A DNA stretch of 64,000 nucleotides from NCBI GenBank assembly GCA_905235715.1, contig CAJONB010000002.1:2783-66782 (forward strand), in the 5' to 3' direction. The notes below the pieces were generated by a model, which did not search any database, was not told the origin of the DNA, and saw only the letters and a list, made by a program, of their open reading frames with translations. Source of the stretch: an uncultured Ruminococcus sp. (lineage in GTDB: Bacteria > Bacillota > Clostridia > Oscillospirales > Acutalibacteraceae). How positions within the stretch are numbered: position 1 is the first letter of the stretch; every line of letters starts with the position of its first letter. A program made the position numbers and the translations under genes. Below, piece by piece: positions 48,658-58,899 of this stretch.

Positions 48658-48703
48658 GGTTTTTCTCTCCTTTTTTTTATTTATATTTAAAGCTAAATAT
48701 AAG

Positions 48704-49519
48704 CTAAAAATATTCTGTATAAGGGTGTTCCAAATCACACACTGTATAAAAATGATGTCCGACCTTTTCCTCCTCGGGCAAGTCGGCACGCCAGTCGCCG
48801 TATTTCTGCGTAAGATAGGCGTCATACTCTGCCGGAACAGTTACAGCAAATCCTTCAAAGGTCATTTCAGTTCCTTCGCCGTACTGTTCCCGGGGTGCGT
48901 ATTCTTTCATCCCCTGCCAGTTGCCGTGATTGCACCATACTGCAGAGGACCCGGTCGGGTATGCGGATACCAGCTCCTCCAGTTTTCGCGCGGTCGAGGC
49001 GGTGCGGCGATGATAGCCCAGCGCCCTCAACGCCAGAAAATACAGTCCGGTAGTTATCTTCTGACCCTTTTCAAAGGCGTTAGCAGAGTCAAGCCGGATT
49101 TTATATCGTCGTTTTTTTCGCTCAAGCCGCTTGATTTCACTTGCCTGCGCCGGACAGCCGTCCAGAGGAAAAACATCAATAAAAACACCTTGGTGGATAT
49201 TACGATGACGCATACTTCTTTCGATATAAGCGGTGCGGGAGTCCCTCAGCTTAGCAAATATTTGCGGGTACTCGGGATCTGTTGCATAAGTTTGCAAAAA
49301 GCACCATGACGGCAAAAATTCTCCCGCTCGTTCGATAAAGGTACGGTAATCCTCGCGAGGCATCCCTACGTCGATATCATCGTCCCAGGGGATAAATCCT
49401 CCGTACTTTACTGCGCCCAGCGCGGAACCGCAAACAAGATAATACCTGAGCTCCAGCTTACCGCATACATCAATAAGGTTCCTAAGCAATTCCAACTCTG
49501 TTTTTTGCAGCCGATTCAT
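48704..49519 (-). CDS. LicD family phosphotransferase 1
   Basis: LRYYLVCGSALGAVKYGGFIPWDDDIDVGMPREDY. Confidence 0.9.
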   Translation of the reverse strand: MNRLQKTELELLRNLIDVCGKLELRYYLVCGSALGAVKYGGFIPWDDDIDVGMPREDYRTFIERAGEFLPSWCFLQTYATDPEYPQIFAKLRDSRTAYIERSMRHRNIHQGVFIDVFPLDGCPAQASEIKRLERKKRRYKIRLDSANAFEKGQKITTGLYFLALRALGYHRRTASTARKLEELVSAYPTGSSAVWCNHGNWQGMKEYAPREQYGEGTEMTFEGFAVTVPAEYDAYLTQKYGDWRADLPEEEKVGHHFYTVCDLEHPYTEYF

Positions 49520-50628
49520 ATTGTCTCCCAAAAGAATTTATAATGACTGATTTCCAACTGATTGGGAATTAACGTCTCGGTGATAAAAAGAAACAGTAAA
49601 AATAAAATCAATCCGATTTTCAGAATTGTCCTTTGTTCCTCCTTATACTTCATCAACATATTGGGCAGCAGCGGCACCATCAGTATCACGAAATAATTGA
49701 CCGTGCGAAGCATAGAGTCGCCGGAAAAAAGGATTTCTCCGAAGACACACAGCTCTGACACTCTCATGCACATTGTATCTTCAAACACAATCTCAGACGG
49801 TTGATTTGCCAATGCTCTTTTTGAGCCGAGAATCCCTAAGCCGTAATATGTCTCATACGTAAACACACAAAATATCATTACCCCAACCAAAAAGATAAAA
49901 TTACCACCCAGAGTAATTGAAGTATTGACGTCAACCGTCTTCATCAATTGGTTGACAGCCGACCAAACAAATACTCTGCCGAATATCGATATAAGCAGTA
50001 TGCTCAAAAAGACGAACAGATTGAATCTGACGAATTTTTTGCTGTAAATCATCACAATGGGAATGATGTAAAAAATATACGCCGACCGGTGTATCGTTAT
50101 CGCTAAAGCGATGATGAAAATCCCCAAAATGACAGGGATTGGTTTTTGTTTATAAAACAGGAGATATGCGAATATACACATCGACATTGCCAGAGTCTGA
50201 CGCAGTCCGCTCATGGAAAACACGAACGACAGATAACAGACAAATATCAGCAGCGACATCATCGCGTCGCTCGAAAACTTGCTGATAAACAGATACAGCG
50301 CAAGGCACTCTACAAAGTATATCAGCGCTGCAAACAGCTGAAAACTGACCCCGAGCTTTGAGAAAAACTTTTCAAGGAGAATATATCCTGTCTCAAAGAA
50401 AACATAGTCGTTGTTCGACCAAGACATATAGCGGCTGATATAGTATTGCTCCCGATAGCCCATAATGTCGCTGCCGACGGTGGGGGATTTTAATGAAAAG
50501 ATCAAAAAGATGAACGCAACGCCAAGGAAAGCTATCCATTTTTGCCTTTTATCATAGTCCGGGATAATCGGTTGCAAAACGAGGGGAAGGAGAAAAATAT
50601 AAGCAAGCAATATGAAATAAATAATCAT
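49516..50628 (-). CDS. EpsG family polysaccharide polymerase-like membrane protein
   Basis: Multi-TM, SLKSPTVGSDIMGYREQYY...MSGLRQTLAMSMCIFAYLLFYKQKP. Confidence 0.8.
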   Translation of the reverse strand: MIIYFILLAYIFLLPLVLQPIIPDYDKRQKWIAFLGVAFIFLIFSLKSPTVGSDIMGYREQYYISRYMSWSNNDYVFFETGYILLEKFFSKLGVSFQLFAALIYFVECLALYLFISKFSSDAMMSLLIFVCYLSFVFSMSGLRQTLAMSMCIFAYLLFYKQKPIPVILGIFIIALAITIHRSAYIFYIIPIVMIYSKKFVRFNLFVFLSILLISIFGRVFVWSAVNQLMKTVDVNTSITLGGNFIFLVGVMIFCVFTYETYYGLGILGSKRALANQPSEIVFEDTMCMRVSELCVFGEILFSGDSMLRTVNYFVILMVPLLPNMLMKYKEEQRTILKIGLILFLLFLFITETLIPNQLEISHYKFFWETI

Positions 50629-50649
50629 ACGGTCTCCTTCTAAATAGTG

Positions 50650-51882
50650 TTAAGATTCTTTCATCAGGCGTGAGTATTCGTAAAACTTTGTTTTACTCTC
50701 AAAATCCGCCGCTCTACGTACACACGCTTCACGGGAATACGGACGGTTTTGGCAGATATGCCGTATCTGCAGCTGCAGCTCGTCAACGTCATACTGCTCT
50801 GTTACACAGCCGCAGGTTTCATCAATAATCTCAGGGCTGCCGCCGGTAGGAAAGGTCACCACCGGCGTGCCGCAGGCGAGCGCTTCGATATTCACCGTCG
50901 GGAAGGTATCCTCCCGTGACGGATTCACCAGCACATCTGCGGCGGAATAGACGCCGGCAAGCTCTTTGATGTCGGCGGTCCTTTGTATCGGAATCACTTC
51001 CGGCGGGAGCTTTCTGTCCACGGCGTCGTCTGTGCCGACCAGTACAACGCGATATCCGTCGCCCAGAGCGGAGGACAGCGCACAAAACACATCCAGTCCC
51101 TTTTTATCGTTCCATCCGAAGGCAACGCCCAACACCATATATTGTTCTTCTATATCATGCTGTTTTTTAAAGTCCGATTCAGCCGGTTTGAATTCCGACA
51201 AATCGATACCGTTGTGTATGACCCGGATGGGATAGCATGAGAGAAAGGATTCCCGCACCCGGTCTCTGAGCCACGTGGACGGCGTTACCAGCGTCATGTT
51301 TCGTACGCCGAGAAACCATCTGCGCTTGAAACGGTACATTTTCTTTGACGTATCAAATAATGTCTTCGGATATTCGTGATAAAGCGGACACCGGCTGCAT
51401 TCTGTTTTCCATTTGTCACATCCGGCAGACACAAAGTGCGGACAATGCCCGGTAAATGCCCAGCAGTCATGCAGCGTCCATATCACCTTTATTTCTCGTT
51501 TTTTGATATATCGAAACAGCAGCGGCAGATTGATAAAACCGCCATGCAGGGTATGTAAATGAATGATATCTGGAGAAAAAGCCGTTATCTGTTTCAGCAT
51601 CCTTTTTGTCGCAAAATAAGCAAAGCAACCCTGCAGCCCTGTGATACGCTCCGCAAGAACACTCAGCCGGCGTGAGCGAAAGCTGCCTATTTTGTTATAT
51701 GGATGCTCCGGCTCGGCGTCACGGTTTGTGGTCGTTACGGGAGAAAAGCAGAGCGTCTCATGCCCTTCTCCGGTCAAAGCGTCGGCAATCCCGAACATGA
51801 TACGCCCGGTGCTTCCGAACACTCCTCCGTTTATCTCAACTATTTTCAAAGCCTGCTCCCTAATCTTCCGTAAAGAATTCAA
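50650..51882 (-). CDS. Glycosyltransferase family 4
   Basis: VEINGGVFGSTGRIMFGIADAL; VLVNPSREDTFPTVNIEALACGTPVVTFPTGGSPEII. Confidence 0.9.
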   Translation of the reverse strand: MNSLRKIREQALKIVEINGGVFGSTGRIMFGIADALTGEGHETLCFSPVTTTNRDAEPEHPYNKIGSFRSRRLSVLAERITGLQGCFAYFATKRMLKQITAFSPDIIHLHTLHGGFINLPLLFRYIKKREIKVIWTLHDCWAFTGHCPHFVSAGCDKWKTECSRCPLYHEYPKTLFDTSKKMYRFKRRWFLGVRNMTLVTPSTWLRDRVRESFLSCYPIRVIHNGIDLSEFKPAESDFKKQHDIEEQYMVLGVAFGWNDKKGLDVFCALSSALGDGYRVVLVGTDDAVDRKLPPEVIPIQRTADIKELAGVYSAADVLVNPSREDTFPTVNIEALACGTPVVTFPTGGSPEIIDETCGCVTEQYDVDELQLQIRHICQNRPYSREACVRRAADFESKTKFYEYSRLMKES

Positions 51883-52663
51883 ATCCGAATTTTCTCAGGA
51901 CCTTTTTGATACGCTTATGCAGCCACATCGGGGTATTGCGGGCGACGAAAGTTTGTATCATCAGCCTCATCTCATAGCTCAGCGCGTTGACATCTCTGTC
52001 CCCTTGATACAGCTCGGGGTGCTTTTTCAGATACCTCGAAGAGCGGTGCAGCAGCTTACCCTTTCTGACAACATCAAGGATGACAAAATCCTTTTTCTTG
52101 TCGACTGCGAGGGACGCATGATATCGCTGCGCCATCTCGGGCAGAGCTACCTCAAATTTCCATGCGCTCAGGCTGCAATCCGCACAGTAGCGCGCAAAAT
52201 CGATTTTCCAGATACCCGCGTACATATTGACGCAGTAGTACAGGGTGTTGTCGACGCGATGAACGCCCCGGTGATTGCCCAACTGCTCTCTTGTCGCGCG
52301 CTTGGGATGTTTGAACAAACGGATATAGTCAAGCTGATACTCGTCCATAATCGCAATCAGCTCGTCTATTCGCTGATTATCCACTTTTTGAATCAAAAAG
52401 TAATCGTCTAATGTAATAAAAACATATTCTGTTCTGACAGTATCCAAAGCTGCTCTCAGCCGTTGTGACCATTCGGCGTCTTCTCCCGCCGCCAATATCG
52501 TAACATTCTCATAAGCTTTCTCAGTCGGTTTATCTGTAACCAGTATGGTCTGATCGGTCTGCCGGTCGCCCCAATAGCGCTCCAGCAGCTTGATGTGTCC
52601 GTCCCATAAATCCGAAAAGCTGTCACAAGAGGATATAATAACAGTCAACTTATTCTCTTTCAT
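51860..52663 (-). CDS. Glycosyltransferase-like protein of polysaccharide locus
   Basis: MKENKLTVIISSCDSFSDLWDGHIKLL...YVFITLDDYFLI (DDx-like). Confidence 0.6.
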   Translation of the reverse strand: MKENKLTVIISSCDSFSDLWDGHIKLLERYWGDRQTDQTILVTDKPTEKAYENVTILAAGEDAEWSQRLRAALDTVRTEYVFITLDDYFLIQKVDNQRIDELIAIMDEYQLDYIRLFKHPKRATREQLGNHRGVHRVDNTLYYCVNMYAGIWKIDFARYCADCSLSAWKFEVALPEMAQRYHASLAVDKKKDFVILDVVRKGKLLHRSSRYLKKHPELYQGDRDVNALSYEMRLMIQTFVARNTPMWLHKRIKKVLRKFGFEFFTED

Positions 52664-53960
52664 GATTATAGCCTTTCATTATTGCAGAGCAGATAATACT
52701 CTCGGATTTTTCACAGCTGCGGGACAGGTTGTGATTCTTCTCGGTGATTTCCTTCTGCCGGCGATAGTATTCTTGTCTAAGCGCTTGATCTTCAATTATT
52801 TTTTTGATACAAGCTGTCAGCGATTCGCGATCGGTGCAAACCATTGCGGCGCCGGTACTTTTCATATATTCAACGATGCCGCATTCTTCGCTGCCGTAAA
52901 CAAGTATCGCACAGCCGCTCGCAAGGGCGTCTGCCGCCTTGGTAGACAAAGAATACCGCGACTGGTCGATGTCCTTCTTTTTAAACCCTTCGACGATAAC
53001 CGTGATATCGCTTCGCGTCATTTTTTCCTGAACCATACTGTATGGTACAGAGCCTCCGTACACGATATGCGGATTATCCTGAAGCATCCTGTAATAGGAC
53101 GCGTCGTTTTCGTTGGAATAGACCTCCAGCCGGTAAGAGGGATCGAGCTCGGCAAGGCTGTCTGCGATATCGCAGAGCGATCGGTTCCTGCCCATCCTGA
53201 TATTGCCGAAATAGGTAATAAGAGGACGCTCTGTATTGAATTCCGTATACGGTTTTCTCTTTACCGTTGAGGTCAGATAGACCGTATCGCCGTTAAGCCC
53301 GAAAGCTCCGTTATATTTATCCCGTATTTTATCGCTGATATAGATTGCGCTGCCGGGATACCGGAACAATCTGCGTATCATTCGGCGATATGCCGGCTTG
53401 TAAATCCAATAGAACGGATTGAACGAAAAATGCACGTTAAAGTAGTAATCGTCTCCGATACAGGAAATGATAGGGATTTGATACCTCTTCGCAACATACA
53501 TCGCAATCTTCGGAATGAAAAAATCATCTGAAAACGCAAGGAAAACCGCTTCGGGCCGAAAGCTGTCAAGCCAATCGTTCAGCTCGGGAGTACACCAGTT
53601 CTTTTTGCGCCACAAAACACCTCTGAGCAAATGCGTCAAAGCAGTATGCTTCGCGCCGAGGTGATAAGCCTTTGACGCCGCGCCGTTCACCTCGGGGCTG
53701 CTGTCTGCCCAGCTGTCCGGCAAGTCGTCGTAGTGAAAAATCTTTCCTGTTTCGCACTGCCTGCCCAAAAAGCGTTGCAGCATCCGCTGATCCGTTATCT
53801 GATACAGCTCGCCGCAATGTCCCTTGCACGGGGTTTTTGTATGGGAAAAAATCTGGGCGATGTTTTCCTTTTCCCAGTTGTGAAAATAAGCATCAAAGGC
53901 ACGGGAAGATGATTTCTCATTATAAGGAACCGTCCCGACAATCAAAACCCGATGATGCAT
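52650..53960 (-). CDS. Glycosyltransferase (group 1-like)
   Basis: RVLIVGTVPYNEKSSSRAFDAYFHNW; YFGNIRMGRNRSLCDIADSLAELDPSYRLEVYS; STKAADALASGCAILVYGSEECGIVEYM. Confidence 0.75.
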   Translation of the reverse strand: MHHRVLIVGTVPYNEKSSSRAFDAYFHNWEKENIAQIFSHTKTPCKGHCGELYQITDQRMLQRFLGRQCETGKIFHYDDLPDSWADSSPEVNGAASKAYHLGAKHTALTHLLRGVLWRKKNWCTPELNDWLDSFRPEAVFLAFSDDFFIPKIAMYVAKRYQIPIISCIGDDYYFNVHFSFNPFYWIYKPAYRRMIRRLFRYPGSAIYISDKIRDKYNGAFGLNGDTVYLTSTVKRKPYTEFNTERPLITYFGNIRMGRNRSLCDIADSLAELDPSYRLEVYSNENDASYYRMLQDNPHIVYGGSVPYSMVQEKMTRSDITVIVEGFKKKDIDQSRYSLSTKAADALASGCAILVYGSEECGIVEYMKSTGAAMVCTDRESLTACIKKIIEDQALRQEYYRRQKEITEKNHNLSRSCEKSESIICSAIMKGYNHERE

Positions 53961-53979
53961 TTTTTCACCTCCGTCGCTT

Positions 53980-54852
53980 TCAACATTCCATATAGGAACG
54001 CGTTAAATCCATCGAGATAAAATCATGATGTGTAACCTGTTTTTCCTTAGGCGGCAGCTGTCGCCAATCTCCGTAGATATTTGTCAGATACTCGTCATAA
54101 CGCTCAACGCCCATAACGGTCATATTCTCAAAAGGATACCCGACAGGCACGCCGATAATTGTACGGCTGACCAGCTCACGCTCGCCCCACGCGCCCAAAA
54201 GATTGCCGACCCAAAGGGAACGGTCAAAGTCATCCTGCGCGCACATCCGGTCAAGCTTTATCCTCACCTGCGTCGGATTAACGATTCGTTTCGGAATTAT
54301 TCGAGCCGCGAGCACAACAGCGTTTTTGAACACGCTCCTGCCCTTTCGGATACCGCCGATAAGTGAAATATAGAAATAATACTGTTTTAAAATCCTTCTC
54401 AGACGGCGTTTTCCCTCTTCCAAGTCGTTTCCCACGCCGTCGAGCGGAAATATATCAAGGAAAACGCCTCTTTTCAGGGGTTTTCTCTTATGCTCGATTA
54501 ATGTTGTCGTTGTATCATACAGCTTACAAAAGGGATAACAAAAGCTGTCGTCTGCGGTCTTGGGAGATTCAAGAAGATAGTTATCAAGCCGTTTATCTCC
54601 CATAAGAGACTGAAGCTTTTCATAGTCCTTACGGGGCATCGCTAAGTCGATATCGTCATCCCACGGGATAAATCCGCCGTGACGTACTGCGCCCAGAAGC
54701 GTTCCGCCGACAGCATAGTATCTCAGTTGGTTCTCACGGCAAAAGCCATCGAACCAGCGCAGCATCTCCAGCAGCTTTATCTGCAGGGGAGACAATTGAG
54801 GGTTCATGATATCAGCCTCCGGAAACTCATTTCTTTTTCGGTATTCTGCCAA
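53980..54852 (-). CDS. LicD family phosphotransferase 2
   Basis: LRYYAVGGTLLGAVRHGGFIPWDDDIDLAMPRKDYEKL. Confidence 0.92.
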   Translation of the reverse strand: MAEYRKRNEFPEADIMNPQLSPLQIKLLEMLRWFDGFCRENQLRYYAVGGTLLGAVRHGGFIPWDDDIDLAMPRKDYEKLQSLMGDKRLDNYLLESPKTADDSFCYPFCKLYDTTTTLIEHKRKPLKRGVFLDIFPLDGVGNDLEEGKRRLRRILKQYYFYISLIGGIRKGRSVFKNAVVLAARIIPKRIVNPTQVRIKLDRMCAQDDFDRSLWVGNLLGAWGERELVSRTIIGVPVGYPFENMTVMGVERYDEYLTNIYGDWRQLPPKEKQVTHHDFISMDLTRSYMEC

Positions 54853-55864
54853 ACAGTATCAGGCTAAGATAACGGTTTGCGTCTAAAAGCCCAGCGACTA
54901 TCGTAACGGTCGTTACCGTAATCACGAAATTAACTGCAGTCAGTGCAATTCCTCTTGCTGAAAAGCACGCCGGAGTCGCGGCAAGCATAACCGGATTCAA
55001 AAAATAATAATGTAGCATATATACTTCTATGGTATGGGAACCAATCCAGCCGACAAACCGATACACCGGAGAAGTATTTTTGACAGTTCTCATCATTCCG
55101 CAGACGGCGATGCATCCGCACAGCGAAACTCCCGCGCGCAGCAGGAAATCCGAGACATCGGTATCGGAAAGCGAATAGAGATTCAGCTTAACAATCGCGA
55201 CGATCCATATTAAGGCAGCCGCAGCCACGGCAATCGAAACCGCTGTTGAAAAGCGTTCCTCTATTTTATCATGGTAAAAGCCGTACAAATACCCTAAAAA
55301 GTAGAACGGCATATAATACAGCGTCAGTTTGATACAGAAGAAATCAAAGCCGGCAAAATATCCCAGTCCGCTCAAGAGCACCATACCTATCAGGTAGAAG
55401 CATAAGGTCACCCAAGGGACTGATTCGGCTCTGCGGCAGAGCTTTGACGCTGCGAACCGTGCGAGAATAAAAATCACGCTGATAGTCCACAAGGTAATCA
55501 GAAACCAGTATCCTCTGTCCATCTGCCGGAATAATGCCTCAGGTGTCAAAATCTGTTTACCGAGAATCAATCCGTTAAACAATACGGTGAAAACGAACCA
55601 CGGCAAAAGATATGCAAGCGTTCGTTTTCCGAGCAGGGCGAACATCTCACGCGCGTTTGTCGGCGCGCGCCCGTAGCGGGTCACATATCCGCTGATTAAA
55701 ATAAACAACGGCATCTGCAGCGACCAGACAATATTGAACAGCACGCTGTCCGTTGAGCCTGTCGTTGATTCGGCCATCGTGTGACCAAATATGACAATCA
55801 GCATGGCGATACCACGCAAAAAGTCAACATAGGAATCTCTTTTTTTATATGTGTTCATATCCAT
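54827..55864 (-). CDS. Acyltransferase family 3 membrane protein
   Basis: YVDFLRGIAMLIVIFGHTMAES...; ISGYVTRYGRAP. Confidence 0.88.
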   Translation of the reverse strand: MDMNTYKKRDSYVDFLRGIAMLIVIFGHTMAESTTGSTDSVLFNIVWSLQMPLFILISGYVTRYGRAPTNAREMFALLGKRTLAYLLPWFVFTVLFNGLILGKQILTPEALFRQMDRGYWFLITLWTISVIFILARFAASKLCRRAESVPWVTLCFYLIGMVLLSGLGYFAGFDFFCIKLTLYYMPFYFLGYLYGFYHDKIEERFSTAVSIAVAAAALIWIVAIVKLNLYSLSDTDVSDFLLRAGVSLCGCIAVCGMMRTVKNTSPVYRFVGWIGSHTIEVYMLHYYFLNPVMLAATPACFSARGIALTAVNFVITVTTVTIVAGLLDANRYLSLILFGRIPKKK

Positions 55865-55878
55865 AACCTAACATACTA

Positions 55879-56685
55879 TCAGTTTGATCTGAGCAGGCGA
55901 TAAACAGATTTTCTCATGCCGTTAGGAAGAAAGCATACCGTCGCCTGAGGCAAAGCAGACAGGAGATAATCCTTTCGGCTGATCCAGCCGGATTTTCTCA
56001 TGTGAGCATAAAACCTCAGCGACATCTCTGCATACTCTCTGCCGCCGCGTCGCTTATACGAATCATCGGATACGCGCATTCTTACGAGGACGTCGGAAAG
56101 ATTACGGCTCTTTGTCCCGTTTTTCAGCATACGGAACCACAGGTCATAATCCTCGTTGAAATGGTATTTTTCGGAATACCCTCCGGCGGCGGCAACGGCG
56201 GATTTTTTATACATCACCGCAGGGTGATTGAAGGGACAACGCCTTTTGCTGAAGGCGACAATATCCGCGTGCGCGCAAGGCAGGCGGCGCTTTTGCATCA
56301 CTTCACCCGTCTGCTCAGAGAATTCTTCGATTGTCCCGCTGATAATTCCCAGCTCGCTGTCCTCGTCAAACGCCCTGAGCTGTCGCTCACAGCGATCGGG
56401 CAGGCTGATATCATCGCTGTCCATACGGGCTATCAATTCATTGCTGCAATGCCGCAATCCGATATTCATTGCTTCTCCCAGCCCCTGATTCTCTTTCAGA
56501 CGGACTACGCAAAGCTCTTTTTGATAATCTTCAATAACAGCGTCCAGCTGCTCTGTCAAAGGGCCGTCGCACACCAAAACAATCTCGTCAGGCTTCACGG
56601 TCTGGCACAACACGCTGATAATCGCTGTTTTCAGGTAAGCAGGGTTATCCGAATAATATACCGACATCAATACAGAATATTTCAT
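55879..56685 (-). CDS. Glycosyltransferase family 2
   Basis: YSVLMSVYYSDNPAYLKTAIISVLCQT; IARMDSDDISLPDRCERQL. Confidence 0.9.
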   Translation of the reverse strand: MKYSVLMSVYYSDNPAYLKTAIISVLCQTVKPDEIVLVCDGPLTEQLDAVIEDYQKELCVVRLKENQGLGEAMNIGLRHCSNELIARMDSDDISLPDRCERQLRAFDEDSELGIISGTIEEFSEQTGEVMQKRRLPCAHADIVAFSKRRCPFNHPAVMYKKSAVAAAGGYSEKYHFNEDYDLWFRMLKNGTKSRNLSDVLVRMRVSDDSYKRRGGREYAEMSLRFYAHMRKSGWISRKDYLLSALPQATVCFLPNGMRKSVYRLLRSN

Positions 56686-56747
56686 TATTCAGATACTCCT
56701 TTACAATTCTTTGAACAATTCCGATAAGCGGCAGAGCAAGCAATCAT

Positions 56748-57479
56748 TCAGGCGAGTCCGGATTCGTGTATAAAATCCTGCGCCTCCTGCAGGTGTTGCC
56801 GGTATTCCTCTTCGGTGATTTTCCCGTGAGCAAGCAGCCAGTCGCCGAAATCCATATCGGAAGCAGTTCCTTTACGGACAACATCCTCTACCTTAACGAC
56901 CTTGAATACGGTTCTGAAAAGGATTTTCAAGTCATTTTTGAGCGTAATCCCGTTATCTATGTATTGTAAATCTAAATCAAATTTCTGTTCCCAAGAGATA
57001 TTGTTGCGGCCGTTGACCTGTGCCAGTCCCGTGATTCCCGGTCTGACAGTGTGCCTTCTGCGCTGTTCGGGAGTCATGAAGGTCATATCGCGCACCAACT
57101 GGGCACGAGGCCCGACAAAGGAACATGACCCCATCAGTACATTGAAAATCTGCGGCAGCTCGTCAAGGCTGGTATGCCTCAAAAATTTTCCGTATCTGTT
57201 CAGGCGCTTGCTGTCCGGCAGAAGTCTGCCGTCAGCAAATGTAATATTGGACATTGATCGGAACTTTATCAGATAAAATACCTTTTCCCTGCCCGTTTTC
57301 GGATCGATTCGCCCGGGGCGCAGCTGCACAAAAAAGGGATTCCCGTGCATCGCAATCGCGCCCGTTATGCTCAAAATAAGAAAAACCGGTAACAATACAA
57401 AGGAAAACAACAGCGCAAAAATAAAGTCAAATATTCTTTTGAGATAACGAGCATATATTCCGCTTTTCGTCGCAGTCAT
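56748..57479 (-). CDS. Sugar-phosphate (undecaprenyl-phosphate) transferase
   Basis: YLKRIFDFIFALLFSFVLLPVF; YGKFLRHTSLDELPQIFNVLMGSCSFVGPR; GLAQVNGRN. Confidence 0.93.
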   Translation of the reverse strand: MTATKSGIYARYLKRIFDFIFALLFSFVLLPVFLILSITGAIAMHGNPFFVQLRPGRIDPKTGREKVFYLIKFRSMSNITFADGRLLPDSKRLNRYGKFLRHTSLDELPQIFNVLMGSCSFVGPRAQLVRDMTFMTPEQRRRHTVRPGITGLAQVNGRNNISWEQKFDLDLQYIDNGITLKNDLKILFRTVFKVVKVEDVVRKGTASDMDFGDWLLAHGKITEEEYRQHLQEAQDFIHESGLA

Positions 57480-57535
57480 TGTTCCTCCACTTAGTAACAG
57501 AGCATATCGTTATCGAAAGGCGCACTACATTGTTA

Positions 57536-58113
57536 TTATTGAAAACAACTCCTGACGATATTGATAACACAATCCTGTATTTCGGGCGTCATTTTGTTAT
57601 CGCTGGGCAGGCAAAGTCCCCGCTCGAAAATATCCTCGCACACGCTGAACGAATCATCAATGCTTACTGCGGGACAATCCTTATAAACCGGCTGCATATG
57701 TAAGGGCTTCCAGATAGGTCTGCTCTCGATATTCAGCTCAGCGAGCTTTTCGCGTATTTCTTCGCGGCAGGGTTCATATTCCACGTTTCATATTCCGAGT
57801 CAATCAATACGGGGATTCCGCCCGCGTACACAACCGGATTGGCGGTAGCGCAGAAGGTCATATCCGAGCAGAACACATGGTCTCCGGGCTTGACTCCTGC
57901 TTCCATAACCGCCAGATGCAGCGCCGCCGTGCCGTTGATTACCGCAACGGCGTATTGACTGCCGGTTTTCTCGCAAATCAATCGCTCGACCTCTTCGATA
58001 TTTTCTCCTACAGTCGATTTCCAGTTGGTTTCGATTGCTTCGGTGATATAGTCAATTTCCTCTTTGTGATAGGTCGGTGTGGACAGCCACACCTTATTTT
58101 TAGATGATTCCAT
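57536..58113 (-). pseudogene. DegT/DnrJ/EryC1/StrS aminotransferase with internal deletion and frameshift
   Basis: N-terminal part ...VLIDSEYETWNMNP joined out of frame to C-terminal VEYEPCREEIREKLAELNIESRPIWKPLHMQP; PLP-lysine region absent. Confidence 0.8.
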
Positions 58114-58173
58114 ATACCGTTACCGCAACTTTCATTTTTATTGAGATTAGGTTTTGAATTGCAGTCCAAAAAC

Positions 58174-58899
58174 TCAAGGGTTCTTTCTGTAATAATACTT
58201 ATTGTAATAGTAGCCTTTACCCTTTTTATAATACGACTTTTTATTGTTCTTACCGTTGTAGACAAAGCCGATAATTTTTCCGTCTGTAAATAATAATTTG
58301 TGGATTGCTTCGTCCACCATCTTGTACTCGGAGTTCTCGTGGCGCACAACTATGAGATAGCCGTCTATTACGTCGGACAGAAGCGCCGCGTCGGATACGA
58401 TGTTGATAGGAGGAAAATCGAAGATAATATAATCATATTCCTCCTTCAGCTTTTGAATCAGCTCCAGCATTTCATCCGAGCTGATCAGGGTTGTCGAATC
58501 CGGCGGCAGGTTGCCGGAGGGGATAACGTCAAAGCCTCTTGTGTAATCATGAATCACCGGGATTTCGGTAACATCTCCCGACAGATAGTTGGAGATTCCG
58601 GGCGTTGACTTTATGCCGAGCTTCTGCGCAATCGTAGGCAGACGTAAATCGCAGTCAATCAAGATTACCCTCTTGTTGATTTGCGCCAGTGAAACCGTCA
58701 GGTTGACGGCGATAGTACTCTTGCCGTCGCCCCGGTCGGCGGAAACAACACCGACGCATTTGCAGTCCGTACCGGGAAGCGAAAAGGTGACGTTCGTTCG
58801 AAGCGTTTTGTAGGCTTCCTGTACCGAGAAAGGAGATTTATTGGACAGCAGCATTTTATTTGCGTCAAAAATAACGTTAGACGATTTTTCCTGCTTCAT
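58174..58899 (-). CDS. CpsD/CapB-type tyrosine kinase
   Basis: VVSADRGDGKSTIAVNLTVSLAQ Walker A; VILIDCDLRLPTI Walker A'; Tyr-rich C-terminus KKSYYKKGKGYYYNKYYYRKNP. Confidence 0.9.
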   Translation of the reverse strand: MKQEKSSNVIFDANKMLLSNKSPFSVQEAYKTLRTNVTFSLPGTDCKCVGVVSADRGDGKSTIAVNLTVSLAQINKRVILIDCDLRLPTIAQKLGIKSTPGISNYLSGDVTEIPVIHDYTRGFDVIPSGNLPPDSTTLISSDEMLELIQKLKEEYDYIIFDFPPINIVSDAALLSDVIDGYLIVVRHENSEYKMVDEAIHKLLFTDGKIIGFVYNGKNNKKSYYKKGKGYYYNKYYYRKNP

